Shown here: positions 12,799 through 21,254 of the stretch, one piece after another
Position numbering within the stretch: position 1 is the first letter of the stretch
How the letters are laid out: each line of letters begins with the position of its first letter
NCBI GenBank assembly: GCA_964603935.1
Contig: CAZRWL010000012.1
Span: 1-32,324, forward strand
Length of the DNA: 32,324 nt
Reading direction: 5' to 3'
Source of the DNA: GWB1-37-8 sp964603935
GTDB taxonomy: Bacteria; Patescibacteriota; Microgenomatia; Levybacterales; UBA12049
Notes under the pieces: model-generated
Told to the model about the DNA's origin: nothing
Databases searched by the model: none
Seen by the model: the letters and a program-made list of their open reading frames with translations, nothing else
Made by a program: the position numbers and the translations under genes

Positions 12799-15165
12799 AT
12801 GACTACAAACAAAAAAACCACAGCCTCATTGGAAATAGGCGGAAAAACATTAACCTTAGAAGTAGGAAATCTTGCTCAGCAAGCAACATCTTCGGTTTTG
12901 GCCAGACTTGGAGACACTATGGTATTGGTAACCGTAGTTATGGGGAAAGAAAGAACTGATATTGATTATTTTCCTTTAACTGTTGAATACGTAGAAAGAC
13001 TATATGCGGGGGGAAGAATTAAGGGTTCAAGATGGGTAAAAAGAGAAGGAAGGCCAACAGATGACGCTGTTCTTACAGCCCGTCTTATAGACCGTTCGGT
13101 CAGACCGCTTTTCCCAAAAGAATTCAAAAAAGAAGTACAGATAATTGCAACGGTTTTGTCTGTTGATGGAGAAAATTCTCCTGATATTTTATCTGTTGTT
13201 GCAGCTTCGGCAGCTTTAGCAATTTCTCCGATTCCCTGGCTTGGTCCGGTTGGAGCAGTTCGCATGGGATATGTTAAAGACCCTTCGGCAGGCTCAGGGC
13301 AAGAATATATAGTCAACCCCGGAATTGCAGAATCCGAACTTTCCGAGCTGGACTTAATTGTGACAAGTTTGGAAAATAAAACTTTGATGCTTGAAGCCGG
13401 AAGCAAACAGGTCTCCGAAGACATAGCGCTTGAGGGAATTAAAAAAGCGCAAATTGAAAATAATAAAATTATTGATTTTATTGAAGATTTTGTTAAGAAA
13501 ATTGGAACAAAAAAGGAGGAAGTTAAGTCTAATACGGCTCTTCTGGAAATGATTGCTCTTTTAGAAAAATTCTACAAAACAGAGATTATCGATATGATTA
13601 AAAACAGGGTGACGAAAGAGTCAAGCGGAGATGCAAGCGATTTCATTGATAAAATTATTGAGCAAGAAAAAGCGAAAGACGAAGACTTTGAAGGAGACAA
13701 GAAAATGATTGCAAAGGCCGTTGAACATGTCATGTTTAAAGCAATCCGCGAAAACACTTTAACTAAGGGAGTAAGGCCTGATGGAAGAAAAATTGACGAA
13801 ATAAGACCTATTTCAGCTCAAGTTTCAGTTCTTCCCAGAACTCATGGTTCGGCAATATTTAACAGGGGTGATACGCAAGCTTTGACCATTGCGACTCTGG
13901 GCTCGCCCCGTATGGAGCAATTGATAGAATCTGCGGAAGGTGAAGAATCCAAAAGATATATCCATCATTATAATATGCCTCCGTATTCCGTAGGGGAAGC
14001 CGGAAGATTTGGATTTACGTCGAGACGCGAAATAGGGCATGGAGCGTTGGGAGAAAGAGCGATAATGGCAGTTATTCCAAGTCAGAAAGAATTCCCCTAT
14101 ACAATCAGAGTTGTTTCGGAAATATTATCATCCAACGGTTCTACCTCAATGGCTGCGACTTGCGGATCAACGCTTGCTCTTATGGACGCGGGTGTTCCAA
14201 TTAAAAAACCGGTTGCGGGAATTGCAATGGGAATGGTTTCTAAAGATGACAAGTATGTAATTTTGACAGATATTTTAGGGCTTGAAGATTTTTCCGGAGA
14301 CATGGATTTCAAAGTTGCAGGAACAGATTCCGGCATTACCGCAATCCAAATGGATGTAAAAGTTTTGGGAATAACAATTGAACAAATCAAGGAAGTTTTT
14401 GAAAGAGCGAAAAAGGCAAGGCTTTTCATTTTGGAGAAAATGATTGCAGTTGCGGGAACCGGCAAAAAAAATGTTTCGGAATACGCTCCGAAAATAGAGC
14501 AAGTCCAGGTTCCGGTTGATAAAATCGGTGAAGTTATTGGTCCGGGCGGAAGGGTTATCAAGAGTATTATTGCAACAACAGGCGCAACAGTTGACGTTGA
14601 AGACGATGGAACAGTAACTATATCTGGAACAGATAAAGATGCAGTCGCAAAAGCTTTGGATTGGGTCAAGGGCATTGTCCGCGAAGTAAAAGTTGGAGAA
14701 ATTTTTGAAGAGGCTGAAGTGAAAAGAGTGCTTCCTTTTGGAGCATTCGTTGAATTCCTCCCTGGTAAAGAAGGAATGGTGCATGTGTCTAAAATGGCAG
14801 AGGGATTTGTACGCAATCCCCTGGATGTTGTTGCGATCGGACAAAAAGTTAAAGTAAAAGTTGTGGAAATAGATGATCAGGGAAGAACAAATTTATCAAT
14901 GTTGTTTGGGGAGGGCGGTAAGGCTGGCGGAAATGTTGTGCCAAAACCAACCGGAGAAAATATTCCAATGCCTCCTCAGCCAAGCTTTACTCCTCCGGTA
15001 GCTGCAGTTCCTTCGGAGCATCCATTGGCAAGACAATTTAGGAGAGAGCGTTTTGGTTCTCCTCAAAATAGAACTCAAGGCAACTGGAGAGATAGAAGAA
15101 CTCCGGGCAGGCCGGCTTTGGGTTCCCGACCGGCAGACACCCGTTTCCGCAAACCCCACTATTAA
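12799..15165 (+). CDS. pnp: Polyribonucleotide nucleotidyltransferase (PNPase)
   Basis: Phosphorolytic 3'-5' exoribonuclease, normally a trimer, acting in mRNA decay. The 788-residue protein has the two RNase PH domains (first about 10-150 with YVERLYAGGRIKGSRWVKRE; second about 330-550 with GVRPDGRKIDEIRPIS, LPRTHGSAIFNRGDTQALT and DILGLEDFSGDMDFKVAG), a KH domain (VPVDKIGEVIGPGGRVIKSI, about 570-630) and an S1 domain (VGEIFEEAEVKRVLPFGAFVEF, about 635-705). The C-terminal 80 residues are proline- and arginine-rich. An inserted PSAGSGQ (162-168), encoded by a palindromic repeat, sits in a loop of the first domain just before EYIVNP. It is co-transcribed with rpsO. Confidence 0.97.
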   Translation: MTTNKKTTASLEIGGKTLTLEVGNLAQQATSSVLARLGDTMVLVTVVMGKERTDIDYFPLTVEYVERLYAGGRIKGSRWVKREGRPTDDAVLTARLIDRSVRPLFPKEFKKEVQIIATVLSVDGENSPDILSVVAASAALAISPIPWLGPVGAVRMGYVKDPSAGSGQEYIVNPGIAESELSELDLIVTSLENKTLMLEAGSKQVSEDIALEGIKKAQIENNKIIDFIEDFVKKIGTKKEEVKSNTALLEMIALLEKFYKTEIIDMIKNRVTKESSGDASDFIDKIIEQEKAKDEDFEGDKKMIAKAVEHVMFKAIRENTLTKGVRPDGRKIDEIRPISAQVSVLPRTHGSAIFNRGDTQALTIATLGSPRMEQLIESAEGEESKRYIHHYNMPPYSVGEAGRFGFTSRREIGHGALGERAIMAVIPSQKEFPYTIRVVSEILSSNGSTSMAATCGSTLALMDAGVPIKKPVAGIAMGMVSKDDKYVILTDILGLEDFSGDMDFKVAGTDSGITAIQMDVKVLGITIEQIKEVFERAKKARLFILEKMIAVAGTGKKNVSEYAPKIEQVQVPVDKIGEVIGPGGRVIKSIIATTGATVDVEDDGTVTISGTDKDAVAKALDWVKGIVREVKVGEIFEEAEVKRVLPFGAFVEFLPGKEGMVHVSKMAEGFVRNPLDVVAIGQKVKVKVVEIDDQGRTNLSMLFGEGGKAGGNVVPKPTGENIPMPPQPSFTPPVAAVPSEHPLARQFRRERFGSPQNRTQGNWRDRRTPGRPALGSRPADTRFRKPHY
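13281..13303 (+). repeat. In-frame repeat in pnp
   Basis: CCCTTCGGCAGGCTCAGGG followed by CAAG, an imperfect palindrome with CCCT/AGGG ends. Encodes PSAGSGQ between GYVKD and EYIVNP of PNPase. Same family and same phase as 12740 and 15328. Confidence 0.8.
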
Positions 15166-15199
15166 TTTGTTGTTTTTAATTGTACAATTTATTTAAACT

Positions 15200-16264
15200 A
15201 TGGATGAGAATACTCCTTTGGAAGGTAAGATTAAGGAACTTGAAGAGAAAATAAAAGCTGCCAATTTGCCGATACCTCTTGCGGAAAAACTGAGGGAGGA
15301 AATCAGCGTTTTAAGATTAAGTCTTAACCCCTCGACAGGCTCGGGGCAGGGAGCTTTTCTGAATTTTGAAAACTTTTCCAATTATGTAAACTACGTTCTT
15401 TCTTTGCCTTTCAATACGGAAACTCAAGATATTTTGGATATTGCAAAAGCTTCAGCGCTTTTGGATAAAAACCATTACGGATTACCTAATGTTAAAAACT
15501 TAATTTTGGAATATTTATCTTCTTTGATTCTAAATATTAATAACCAAAATAATATTGCCCGTTCTCCAATAATTTGCTTGGTCGGGCTTGTCGGAACCGG
15601 AAAAACAACTTTAGCCTATTCAATCGCGCAAGCTCTGGGACGAAAATTTGAGAGAATTCCTTTCGGAGGAATGGGAGACGCATCTGATCTGCGCGGAAAA
15701 TCACGAGCCGGTATAGACGCGGAACCGGGATTGGTTATTAAAAGCTTAATTAATGCCAAAAGCCGGAATTGCGTTATTCTTCTGGACGAACTCGATAGGA
15801 TAACCGATACCGGAAGAAAAGATATTATGGGCGTATTGGTTGAGCTTTTGGATCCTGAACAAAATAAATCTTTTGTCGACCATTACATTGATTATCCATT
15901 TGATATGTCCAAAGTTCTCTTTATCGCAACAGCGAATAATACTACAAATATCGCAACTGCAGTTTTGGATAGACTGCAAATTATACAAATGCCTTCCTAT
16001 ACGGATGAGGAAAAAACAGTTATTGCCCAAAAATATTTATTTCCCGGAATATTAAAGCAAACAGGATTGAACGAAGCTCAATTAATTATTGATTCGGCTG
16101 TCTGGCCGTCAATTATTCGGCCTCTTGGATTTGACTCGGGAATCAGAAGTCTGGAGCGGACAATTGAGGGAATTTGCCGAAAAGCAGCGCGTTTAATAGT
16201 TGAAAAAAAGACAGAACAGGTAGTGGTTAATAGTGAAAATGTGAAAGAATTTTTATCGGAATAG
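15200..16264 (+). CDS. Lon-type AAA+ ATPase lacking the protease domain
   Basis: The 354-residue product corresponds to the central part of Lon. An N-terminal coiled-coil segment (GKIKELEEKIKAANLPIPLAEKLREE, in two halves) precedes the Lon-specific NYVNYVLSLPF and LDKNHYGLPNVKNLILEYL, then the AAA+ core with Walker A GLVGTGKTT (about 129-137), Walker B ILLDELDRI (about 192-200), sensor FIATANN and LDRLQII, and the lid with GIRSLERTI. The Lon substrate-binding N-domain and the C-terminal serine-lysine protease are absent; the frame stops where the protease would begin. A palindromic repeat encodes NPSTGSGQG (43-51) in the linker. It probably acts as an unfoldase or remodeller, or works with a separate protease. 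Confidence 0.9.
   Translation: MDENTPLEGKIKELEEKIKAANLPIPLAEKLREEISVLRLSLNPSTGSGQGAFLNFENFSNYVNYVLSLPFNTETQDILDIAKASALLDKNHYGLPNVKNLILEYLSSLILNINNQNNIARSPIICLVGLVGTGKTTLAYSIAQALGRKFERIPFGGMGDASDLRGKSRAGIDAEPGLVIKSLINAKSRNCVILLDELDRITDTGRKDIMGVLVELLDPEQNKSFVDHYIDYPFDMSKVLFIATANNTTNIATAVLDRLQIIQMPSYTDEEKTVIAQKYLFPGILKQTGLNEAQLIIDSAVWPSIIRPLGFDSGIRSLERTIEGICRKAARLIVEKKTEQVVVNSENVKEFLSE
15328..15350 (+). repeat. In-frame repeat in the Lon-like gene
   Basis: CCCCTCGACAGGCTCGGGG followed by CAGG; CCCC and GGGG ends pair. Encodes PSTGSGQ at residues 44-50, between the coiled coil and the NYVNYVLSLPF motif, a junction with no such residues in ordinary Lon. Confidence 0.8.
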
Positions 16265-16272
16265 TTTATTGT

Positions 16273-16337
16273 TGTCATGCTGAATTTATTTCAGCATCTC
16301 CTTTCTTGGGAGATCCCGAAACAAGTTCGGGATGACA
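16273..16337. repeat. Multi-arm intergenic palindrome ahead of RNase J
   Basis: TGTCAT (16273-16278) and ATGACA (16332-16337) enclose three successive hairpins: ATGCTGAA/TTCAGCAT (16277-16284, 16290-16297), ATCTCC/GGAGAT (16296-16301, 16309-16314) and ATCCCGAA/TTCGGGAT (16313-16320, 16326-16333). Stems share a few bases with one another, so not all form together fully. The TGTCAT/ATGACA ends are the same as those of the GIY-YIG element arms. It fills almost the whole gap between the Lon-like gene and RNase J. Confidence 0.85.
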
Positions 16338-16350
16338 TGGAGGAAAATAT

Positions 16351-18000
16351 ATGAATAATTTATCTTTTATCCCCCTCGGGGGAATCGGGGATGTTACAAA
16401 AAACATGTATCTGTATGAATACAATGATCAAATACTGATTGTTGATTGCGGTTTAGGTTTTGCCGATGAAACAATGCTTGGAGTGGACTTGTTATTGCCG
16501 GATATTTCTTATCTTCTTAAAACTAAAAAGAGAATTATCGGAATGTTGTTAACTCACGGACATGAAGATCATATAGGCGCTCTCCCTTTCTTATTGCCCC
16601 AACTTCCTGACTTTCCTATCTTTGCAACTCCTTTAACTGCAGCTTTTGCCAATGCCAAGCTCAAGGATTTTAACGCTCAAAAAAGGGTCCAAACTGTTAA
16701 TTTTAACGAGCAGGAAAAAAATTTGGGCAGTTTTAAATTTTCCTTTATTCCTGTTACGCATTCTGTTTCCGACACCTCTCATATTTTTATCAAAACACCG
16801 GTTGGTAATTTCTACCATGGGTCGGATTTTAAATTTGATGAGACCCCTTACGACGGGAAAGTAAGTGATTTAGCTAAAATTTCCAAGTTAAGCGCGAATG
16901 GTGTTTTATGCTTATTGTCTGATTGTTTGGGCGCAGAAAGGGAGGGCAGAACCCCTTCGGACATTGGATTAACAGGATATTTTGACCGCGAAATGAAAAA
17001 TTGCAAGGGTAAATTTATTGTTACGACTTATTCGTCCAATATTGCCAGACTAAATCAGATAATCGAAGCGTCTCTTAAAAACGGAAGAAGGGTTGGTTTC
17101 GTAGGCCGGTCGCTTATTAAAAATAGAGAGGTTGCCGGAGATTTGGGATATCTTAACTTGAAAAAGGATATTGAAGTAGAAATAGATCAGCTTAAGAATT
17201 ACGAAGATAATAAATTAACATTAATTGTTGCAGGAAGCCAGGGTCAGGAGAATTCCGCATTGACAAGAATTGCCAATGGGGAACATAGGGATGTCAAGCT
17301 GCAGGAAGAAGATGTAATTGTCTTTTCTTCAGATCCGATTCCGGGGAATGAAACATCTGTTTATGAGTTGGTGGATACCTTAACCCGCAGAGGAGTAAAA
17401 GTTATTTATTCTCCGGTTTCTAAGGATTTTCATGTTTCCGGACATGGATCGTTGGACGAACTTGAGCAGTTAATAAAATTAGTCAGGCCAAAAAAACTTA
17501 TTCCAATCGGCGGACAATTCAGGCACATGTTTGCCTACAGGAAATTAGCGGAAAAATTAGGATACAAAAAGAATGATGCTTTTTTGTTGGATGACGGACA
17601 GGAGCTTTTATTTTCAAACGGAGACGTTAAATACGGGAGAACAATAGCTGTTAAAAATGTTTACGTTGATGAAATGTCAGGAGAAGAGCTGGAAAGCTTT
17701 GTTTTACGGGATAGGCAAAAATTGTCGGAAGCGGGAATAGTGATAATTCTGGCAGAGGTGGATGCCGGAAACGGACAGCTGGTTGGAAATGCGGATATTA
17801 TTGTCAGGGGATTTTTATACGATATAAAACGTTTGGGTGTAAGGCTGACGCAGGATTTGCATAAAGCGCTTAATCCTCGCAGGGCAAGGGTTACCAATTG
17901 GATTTACGTTAGGAAATTAATCGGGGAAGTGGCGGAAAGAAGAATTTTCAAGGATCTGCGCCGCCGCCCCCTTGTCCTTCCGGTTGTGATTGAAGTGTAA
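16351..18000 (+). CDS. rnj: Ribonuclease J
   Basis: Metallo-beta-lactamase/beta-CASP ribonuclease with 5'-3' exo- and endonuclease activity in mRNA decay and rRNA processing. The 549 residues are normal length. Seen: N-terminal FIPLGGIGDVTKNMYLYEY, metal motif HGHEDH (69-74), further ligand regions VTHSVSDTSHI, FYHGSDFK and SDCLGAE, beta-CASP region IVTTYSSNIARL and IVAGSQGQENSAL, VHVSGHG-like FHVSGHGSLDEL, and the C-terminal domain ending LPVVIEV. A true Shine-Dalgarno GGAGG (16339-16343) stands 7 bases before the ATG, one of the few in this window, partly formed by bases just after the palindrome. With pnp nearby this makes an RNA-decay cluster. Confidence 0.96.
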   Translation: MNNLSFIPLGGIGDVTKNMYLYEYNDQILIVDCGLGFADETMLGVDLLLPDISYLLKTKKRIIGMLLTHGHEDHIGALPFLLPQLPDFPIFATPLTAAFANAKLKDFNAQKRVQTVNFNEQEKNLGSFKFSFIPVTHSVSDTSHIFIKTPVGNFYHGSDFKFDETPYDGKVSDLAKISKLSANGVLCLLSDCLGAEREGRTPSDIGLTGYFDREMKNCKGKFIVTTYSSNIARLNQIIEASLKNGRRVGFVGRSLIKNREVAGDLGYLNLKKDIEVEIDQLKNYEDNKLTLIVAGSQGQENSALTRIANGEHRDVKLQEEDVIVFSSDPIPGNETSVYELVDTLTRRGVKVIYSPVSKDFHVSGHGSLDELEQLIKLVRPKKLIPIGGQFRHMFAYRKLAEKLGYKKNDAFLLDDGQELLFSNGDVKYGRTIAVKNVYVDEMSGEELESFVLRDRQKLSEAGIVIILAEVDAGNGQLVGNADIIVRGFLYDIKRLGVRLTQDLHKALNPRRARVTNWIYVRKLIGEVAERRIFKDLRRRPLVLPVVIEV

Positions 18001-18043
18001 TTTTTGTTGTTACCCGCGCTTTAACCCGCGGGTCGGAGTCCTT
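17980..18043 (+). repeat. Left repeat pair flanking the surface-protein gene
   Basis: Two short sequences that recur on the far side of the gene: the end of the RNase J gene, 17980-18000 (encoding PVVIEV and stop), and AACCCGCGGGTCGGAGTCCTT at 18023-18043 with a perfect ACCCGCGGGT palindrome. The partners lie at 19053-19095. Confidence 0.7.
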
Positions 18044-18046
18044 ACA

Positions 18047-18075
18047 TTGATTTATCCACCCCACATTGATAATAT
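18047..18075 (+). promoter_or_regulatory. Putative promoter of the surface-protein gene
   Basis: TTGATT (18047-18052) and TAATAT (18070-18075) at 17-base spacing. The -10 ends 7 bases before GTG at 18083, the leaderless spacing seen at other genes here, which is why I choose that GTG. Confidence 0.5.
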
Positions 18076-18082
18076 TAATGAT

Positions 18083-19033
18083 GTGGAAAACAAAAAGGGA
18101 TTGGACAATATTCCTCCTGAGAAAATCTCAACTCAGGAACAAAAGCCTAAGTTCTTTGTCAAATTGTTAAGTAATCTGCGGCAGAAGAATTGGTTAATGA
18201 TTTTAACATTAGGATTAGTTGTAAGTATCGGAAGTATTTTAGTCCTTTTCTCTAAGGGGATTTCCCCACAAAAGAATCTATCAGACGTTTTTTCCACTTC
18301 CACAAATATAATCACTCCAACAGCTACAAATATTCCTTCGCCGACATCAAGTAACGTATCTCAATCGCCTACTAATAAAGTTAGTCCAACGAATACTTCA
18401 TCTCCTACCCCTATTTCTATCCCAGCCATATTTAAACCTGGACCCTTTACATATAAAAATGCAGAATTTCAAAGTCGCTTTGTTGAAGTTTCAGTCGGAC
18501 CGGGCGGAGAGGTAGACGCTTTTACCATCCAATCAAAAGGCGCTCATGAATATATTATTAAAGAGTTGCGAATATTTGGGGTAGGCGGTCTTTCGTTGTC
18601 TCCTACACAAGGGATTATGACAAACGAAGAAACAAAGCAAGTAAAGCTGCGAGTAGATTCATCATCAGCTCCCGGAAGATATAGCGGATTTATCGACATG
18701 AAGATTGATGGGAACGATCTCGTATTATATATAACTGTAAATGTTGGATCTCAGACAGGCGAACGGTATATTAAAGTCACCTCGCCCAAAGGAGGAGAGG
18801 CATATAAAGAAGGAGACACGATAAGTATAGCTTGGGAATCAAAGGGCGTTGAGATAGACAATGTAAGCATTGTTAGTGAAAATGGCAACTCATTAACTAC
18901 TGGTCGAGGATTATCGGCTAATGGATATGAATGGAAGAGCGAAAAATATTTTGACAAAAACGCAACTCATTTCAAATTTTACATTAACAGTAATTATGTT
19001 AAAGGAGATTCCGCATTTATTACCATCAACTAA
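18083..19033 (+). CDS. Membrane-anchored surface protein with KNH-like domain
   Basis: About 316 residues from GTG 18083; an open frame continues upstream to 17990 but runs through the flanking repeat and overlaps RNase J. A short cytoplasmic N-terminus precedes one membrane helix (about 37-56, MILTLGLVVSIGSILVLF). A Ser/Thr/Pro/Asn-rich linker follows (about 70-115, SPTSSNVSQSPTNKVSPTN), then a beta-rich region (about 120-230) and a C-terminal domain beginning IKVTSPKGGEAYKEGDTISI with AWESKGV, matching the Ser-Thr-rich KNH/Kre9-like family (PF10342) of extracellular modules. No LPxTG sorting motif is visible. It probably faces outside as an adhesion or envelope protein. It is bracketed by repeats, which suggests acquisition between rnj and ftsK. 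Confidence 0.8.
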   Translation: MENKKGLDNIPPEKISTQEQKPKFFVKLLSNLRQKNWLMILTLGLVVSIGSILVLFSKGISPQKNLSDVFSTSTNIITPTATNIPSPTSSNVSQSPTNKVSPTNTSSPTPISIPAIFKPGPFTYKNAEFQSRFVEVSVGPGGEVDAFTIQSKGAHEYIIKELRIFGVGGLSLSPTQGIMTNEETKQVKLRVDSSSAPGRYSGFIDMKIDGNDLVLYITVNVGSQTGERYIKVTSPKGGEAYKEGDTISIAWESKGVEIDNVSIVSENGNSLTTGRGLSANGYEWKSEKYFDKNATHFKFYINSNYVKGDSAFITIN

Positions 19034-19052
19034 ATTTTCCTTGCCAGTTTCC

Positions 19053-19095
19053 AACCCTGCGGGTCGGAATCCTCCCTGTTGTGATTGAAGTTTAA
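19053..19095 (+). repeat. Right repeat pair, including a vestigial rnj 3' end
   Basis: AACCCTGCGGGTCGGAATCCT (19053-19073) matches 18023-18043 with few differences, and 19075-19095 matches the last 21 bases of the RNase J gene (19 of 21 identical, still reading PVVIEV and stop). In that frame the preceding codons read TLRVGIL, comparable with DLRRRPLVL in RNase J. This second 3' end is not attached to a gene. Confidence 0.7.
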
Positions 19096-19096
19096 C

Positions 19097-19124
19097 TTGT
19101 AGTCTTCTTCGGAGGTGTTATAAT
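19097..19124 (+). promoter_or_regulatory. Putative ftsK promoter
   Basis: TTGTAG (19097-19102) and TATAAT (19119-19124) at 16-base spacing, 13 bases before the ATG at 19138. A GGAGG at 19111-19115 is too far from the ATG to be a useful ribosome-binding site. Confidence 0.5.
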
Positions 19125-19137
19125 AGTTGATATACCT

Positions 19138-21252
19138 ATGCCCAGAAGAAAACATTATCGCAGAAGCAAATTAAGAATAAAGCTCAAGAAAAGCACTGTT
19201 TATTCTATTTTTGCCTTTGGATTTATTGTTGCAGGACTTATACTGCTTTTGTCTTTTACCAGAAACGGAAACTCTTTTGTCTTAATGAACAATCTTTTGG
19301 AGCGGTATTTCGGGAGCGTTTCCCTTCTTTTCCCATTTGTTTTGATATTTTTCGGATTTTTGTTTCTAAAACTAAAAATGTTTTTATCGGGAATAAATCT
19401 TTCGTTGGGATTTTTATTGTTCTTTATTTCCTTGGATGCTTTTATTAAAGGAGGTTTGATGGGTAAAGAATTATTTAAGATTCTTTCAGATATTCTGACG
19501 GATTTTGGCGCTAATTTAGTTTATTTCGCAGGAATTCTAGTTGGTTTGATCGTGTTTTTTAATACCTCCGTTGATCAAGTTTTGGAATTTACTCAGCTTG
19601 TTCTTAAAAATCTTCATAGGCTTTTTCCGACCCAGCTTCTTGGCTTTTTTAAAAACAAAAAATCAGAAGGATTTAGCGGAAAACAAATTAAGATAAAAGG
19701 AGGAGCCAAAATAATTCCTAATTTGTCTACGGATTCACCAATTATTAATTCCGCGGTAGTTAAAAAAGATCCGCCTCTTTTTTCAGATCAATTAGTGAGC
19801 AATTCTTTAACCAAGGCAGGCGTTTGGGAGTATCCGCCCTTCTCCCTTCTGTCTGAGACGACATCGCAGAAAGCAGACCGCGGGGACGTAAAAAAAGTCG
19901 CAAACACTATAGAAAAAACTTTGCAGAGTTTTTCAATTGGAGCAAAAGTTGTCGAGGTAAATTTGGGTCCGGCAGTTACGCAATACGCTCTGGAAATTGC
20001 GCTTGGAACAAAAGTTTCGAAAATAACCGCGCTTTCCAATGACCTTGCTCTTGCAACAGAGGCGCCAACAGGACAGATTAGGATTGAGGCTCCAATACCC
20101 GGCAGAAATTTAGTGGGGATAGAAATCCCAAACAGAAGCTTGGAAATTGTAACTTTGAAAACAATGCTTGAGTCAAATATTATGAATAAAAACAAATCAA
20201 AACTTACTGTTTCATTGGGGTTGGATGTGTCGGGTAATCCTGTTGTTGCCAATATTGCTAAAATGCCGCATGTTTTGATTGCGGGAACAACAGGTTCGGG
20301 AAAATCCGTTCTTATTAATTCATTTATCTCATCTCTTCTGTTCAGGGCTTCTCCGGCAGAGGTAAAACTTATCCTTATTGATCCAAAAAGAGTAGAGCTG
20401 ACAGGATATAATGGCATACCCCATTTGATGACTCCTGTTATTGTTGAAGTTGAGAAAATATTAGCGTCTTTAAAATGGGCAATGGAGGAGATGGACAGAA
20501 GATACAAAACATTTGCGGAAAGAGGAGTAAGGAATATTGATTCTTTCAATGAGCTTGCGGGTTTTCAGTCGCTTCCTTATATTGTTATTTTTGTAGACGA
20601 ACTTGCTGATCTGATGGCATTTGCTCCGGTTGAGGTAGAGGATGCGATTGCCCGCCTTGCGCAAATGGCAAGAGCAACAGGAATACATCTTGTTATCGCC
20701 ACGCAAAGGCCATCCGTAGACGTTATAACAGGACTTATTAAGGCAAATGTTCCGTGCAGGATTGCCTTTAATGTTTCCTCCATGATTGACTCAAGAGTTA
20801 TACTTGATACGCCGGGAGCGGAAAAGCTTTTGGGACGCGGGGATATGCTGTATATCCCTCCCGATCAGGCAAAGCCGACCCGTATCCAGGGAGCTTATGT
20901 TTCCGATAAGGAAGTAAGAAAGCTTGTGGATTTTCTCAAAGCTAAAAATCCTCCTGTTGAATACACAGAGGAAGTCATTGCCAGTCCTTTAGTTCTTAAA
21001 AAGACTGGAGGATCTGCGGGAAGTAATGGGAAAGATCCTCTTTTTGAAGAGGCAATAAGAAGTGTTTGCCAATACGACAGGGCTTCGGCCTCGCTTCTGC
21101 AAAGACGGCTTTCAATAGGATATTCCAGAGCTGCCCGAATTTTGGATCAGTTAGAAGCTGCCGGGGTTGTGGGACATGCGGAAGGCTCAAAGCCAAGAGA
21201 TGTGGTTGCGAAAAATGCGGAAGAAATTATTAATAATTTACGCGGTGTTTAA
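19138..21252 (+). CDS. ftsK: DNA translocase FtsK/SpoIIIE
   Basis: Septal DNA pump for chromosome segregation. The 704-residue protein has a basic N-terminus, about four membrane segments (within residues 20-160), a short linker (about 165-230), the alpha domain, and the RecA-like motor with Walker A AGTTGSGKSV (382-391), LILIDPKRVELTGYNGIPHL, Walker B VIFVDELADLM (about 483-493) and ATQRPSVDVITGLIKANVP. The C-terminal winged-helix gamma domain is present (DPLFEEAIRSVCQYDRAS then RRLSIGYSRAARILDQLEAAG), so sequence-directed loading is likely retained. The next gene starts two bases later. Confidence 0.97.
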   Translation: MPRRKHYRRSKLRIKLKKSTVYSIFAFGFIVAGLILLLSFTRNGNSFVLMNNLLERYFGSVSLLFPFVLIFFGFLFLKLKMFLSGINLSLGFLLFFISLDAFIKGGLMGKELFKILSDILTDFGANLVYFAGILVGLIVFFNTSVDQVLEFTQLVLKNLHRLFPTQLLGFFKNKKSEGFSGKQIKIKGGAKIIPNLSTDSPIINSAVVKKDPPLFSDQLVSNSLTKAGVWEYPPFSLLSETTSQKADRGDVKKVANTIEKTLQSFSIGAKVVEVNLGPAVTQYALEIALGTKVSKITALSNDLALATEAPTGQIRIEAPIPGRNLVGIEIPNRSLEIVTLKTMLESNIMNKNKSKLTVSLGLDVSGNPVVANIAKMPHVLIAGTTGSGKSVLINSFISSLLFRASPAEVKLILIDPKRVELTGYNGIPHLMTPVIVEVEKILASLKWAMEEMDRRYKTFAERGVRNIDSFNELAGFQSLPYIVIFVDELADLMAFAPVEVEDAIARLAQMARATGIHLVIATQRPSVDVITGLIKANVPCRIAFNVSSMIDSRVILDTPGAEKLLGRGDMLYIPPDQAKPTRIQGAYVSDKEVRKLVDFLKAKNPPVEYTEEVIASPLVLKKTGGSAGSNGKDPLFEEAIRSVCQYDRASASLLQRRLSIGYSRAARILDQLEAAGVVGHAEGSKPRDVVAKNAEEIINNLRGV

Positions 21253-21254
21253 AA

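Noticed and set aside
14097..14816. A 239-codon open frame on the minus strand opposite pnp
   Set aside because: It is the reverse shadow of the strongly conserved PNPase gene, serine/threonine-rich without any recognisable motif.
19788..20549. A 253-codon open frame on the minus strand opposite ftsK
   Set aside because: Reverse shadow of the FtsK motor domain; no motif and no promoter.
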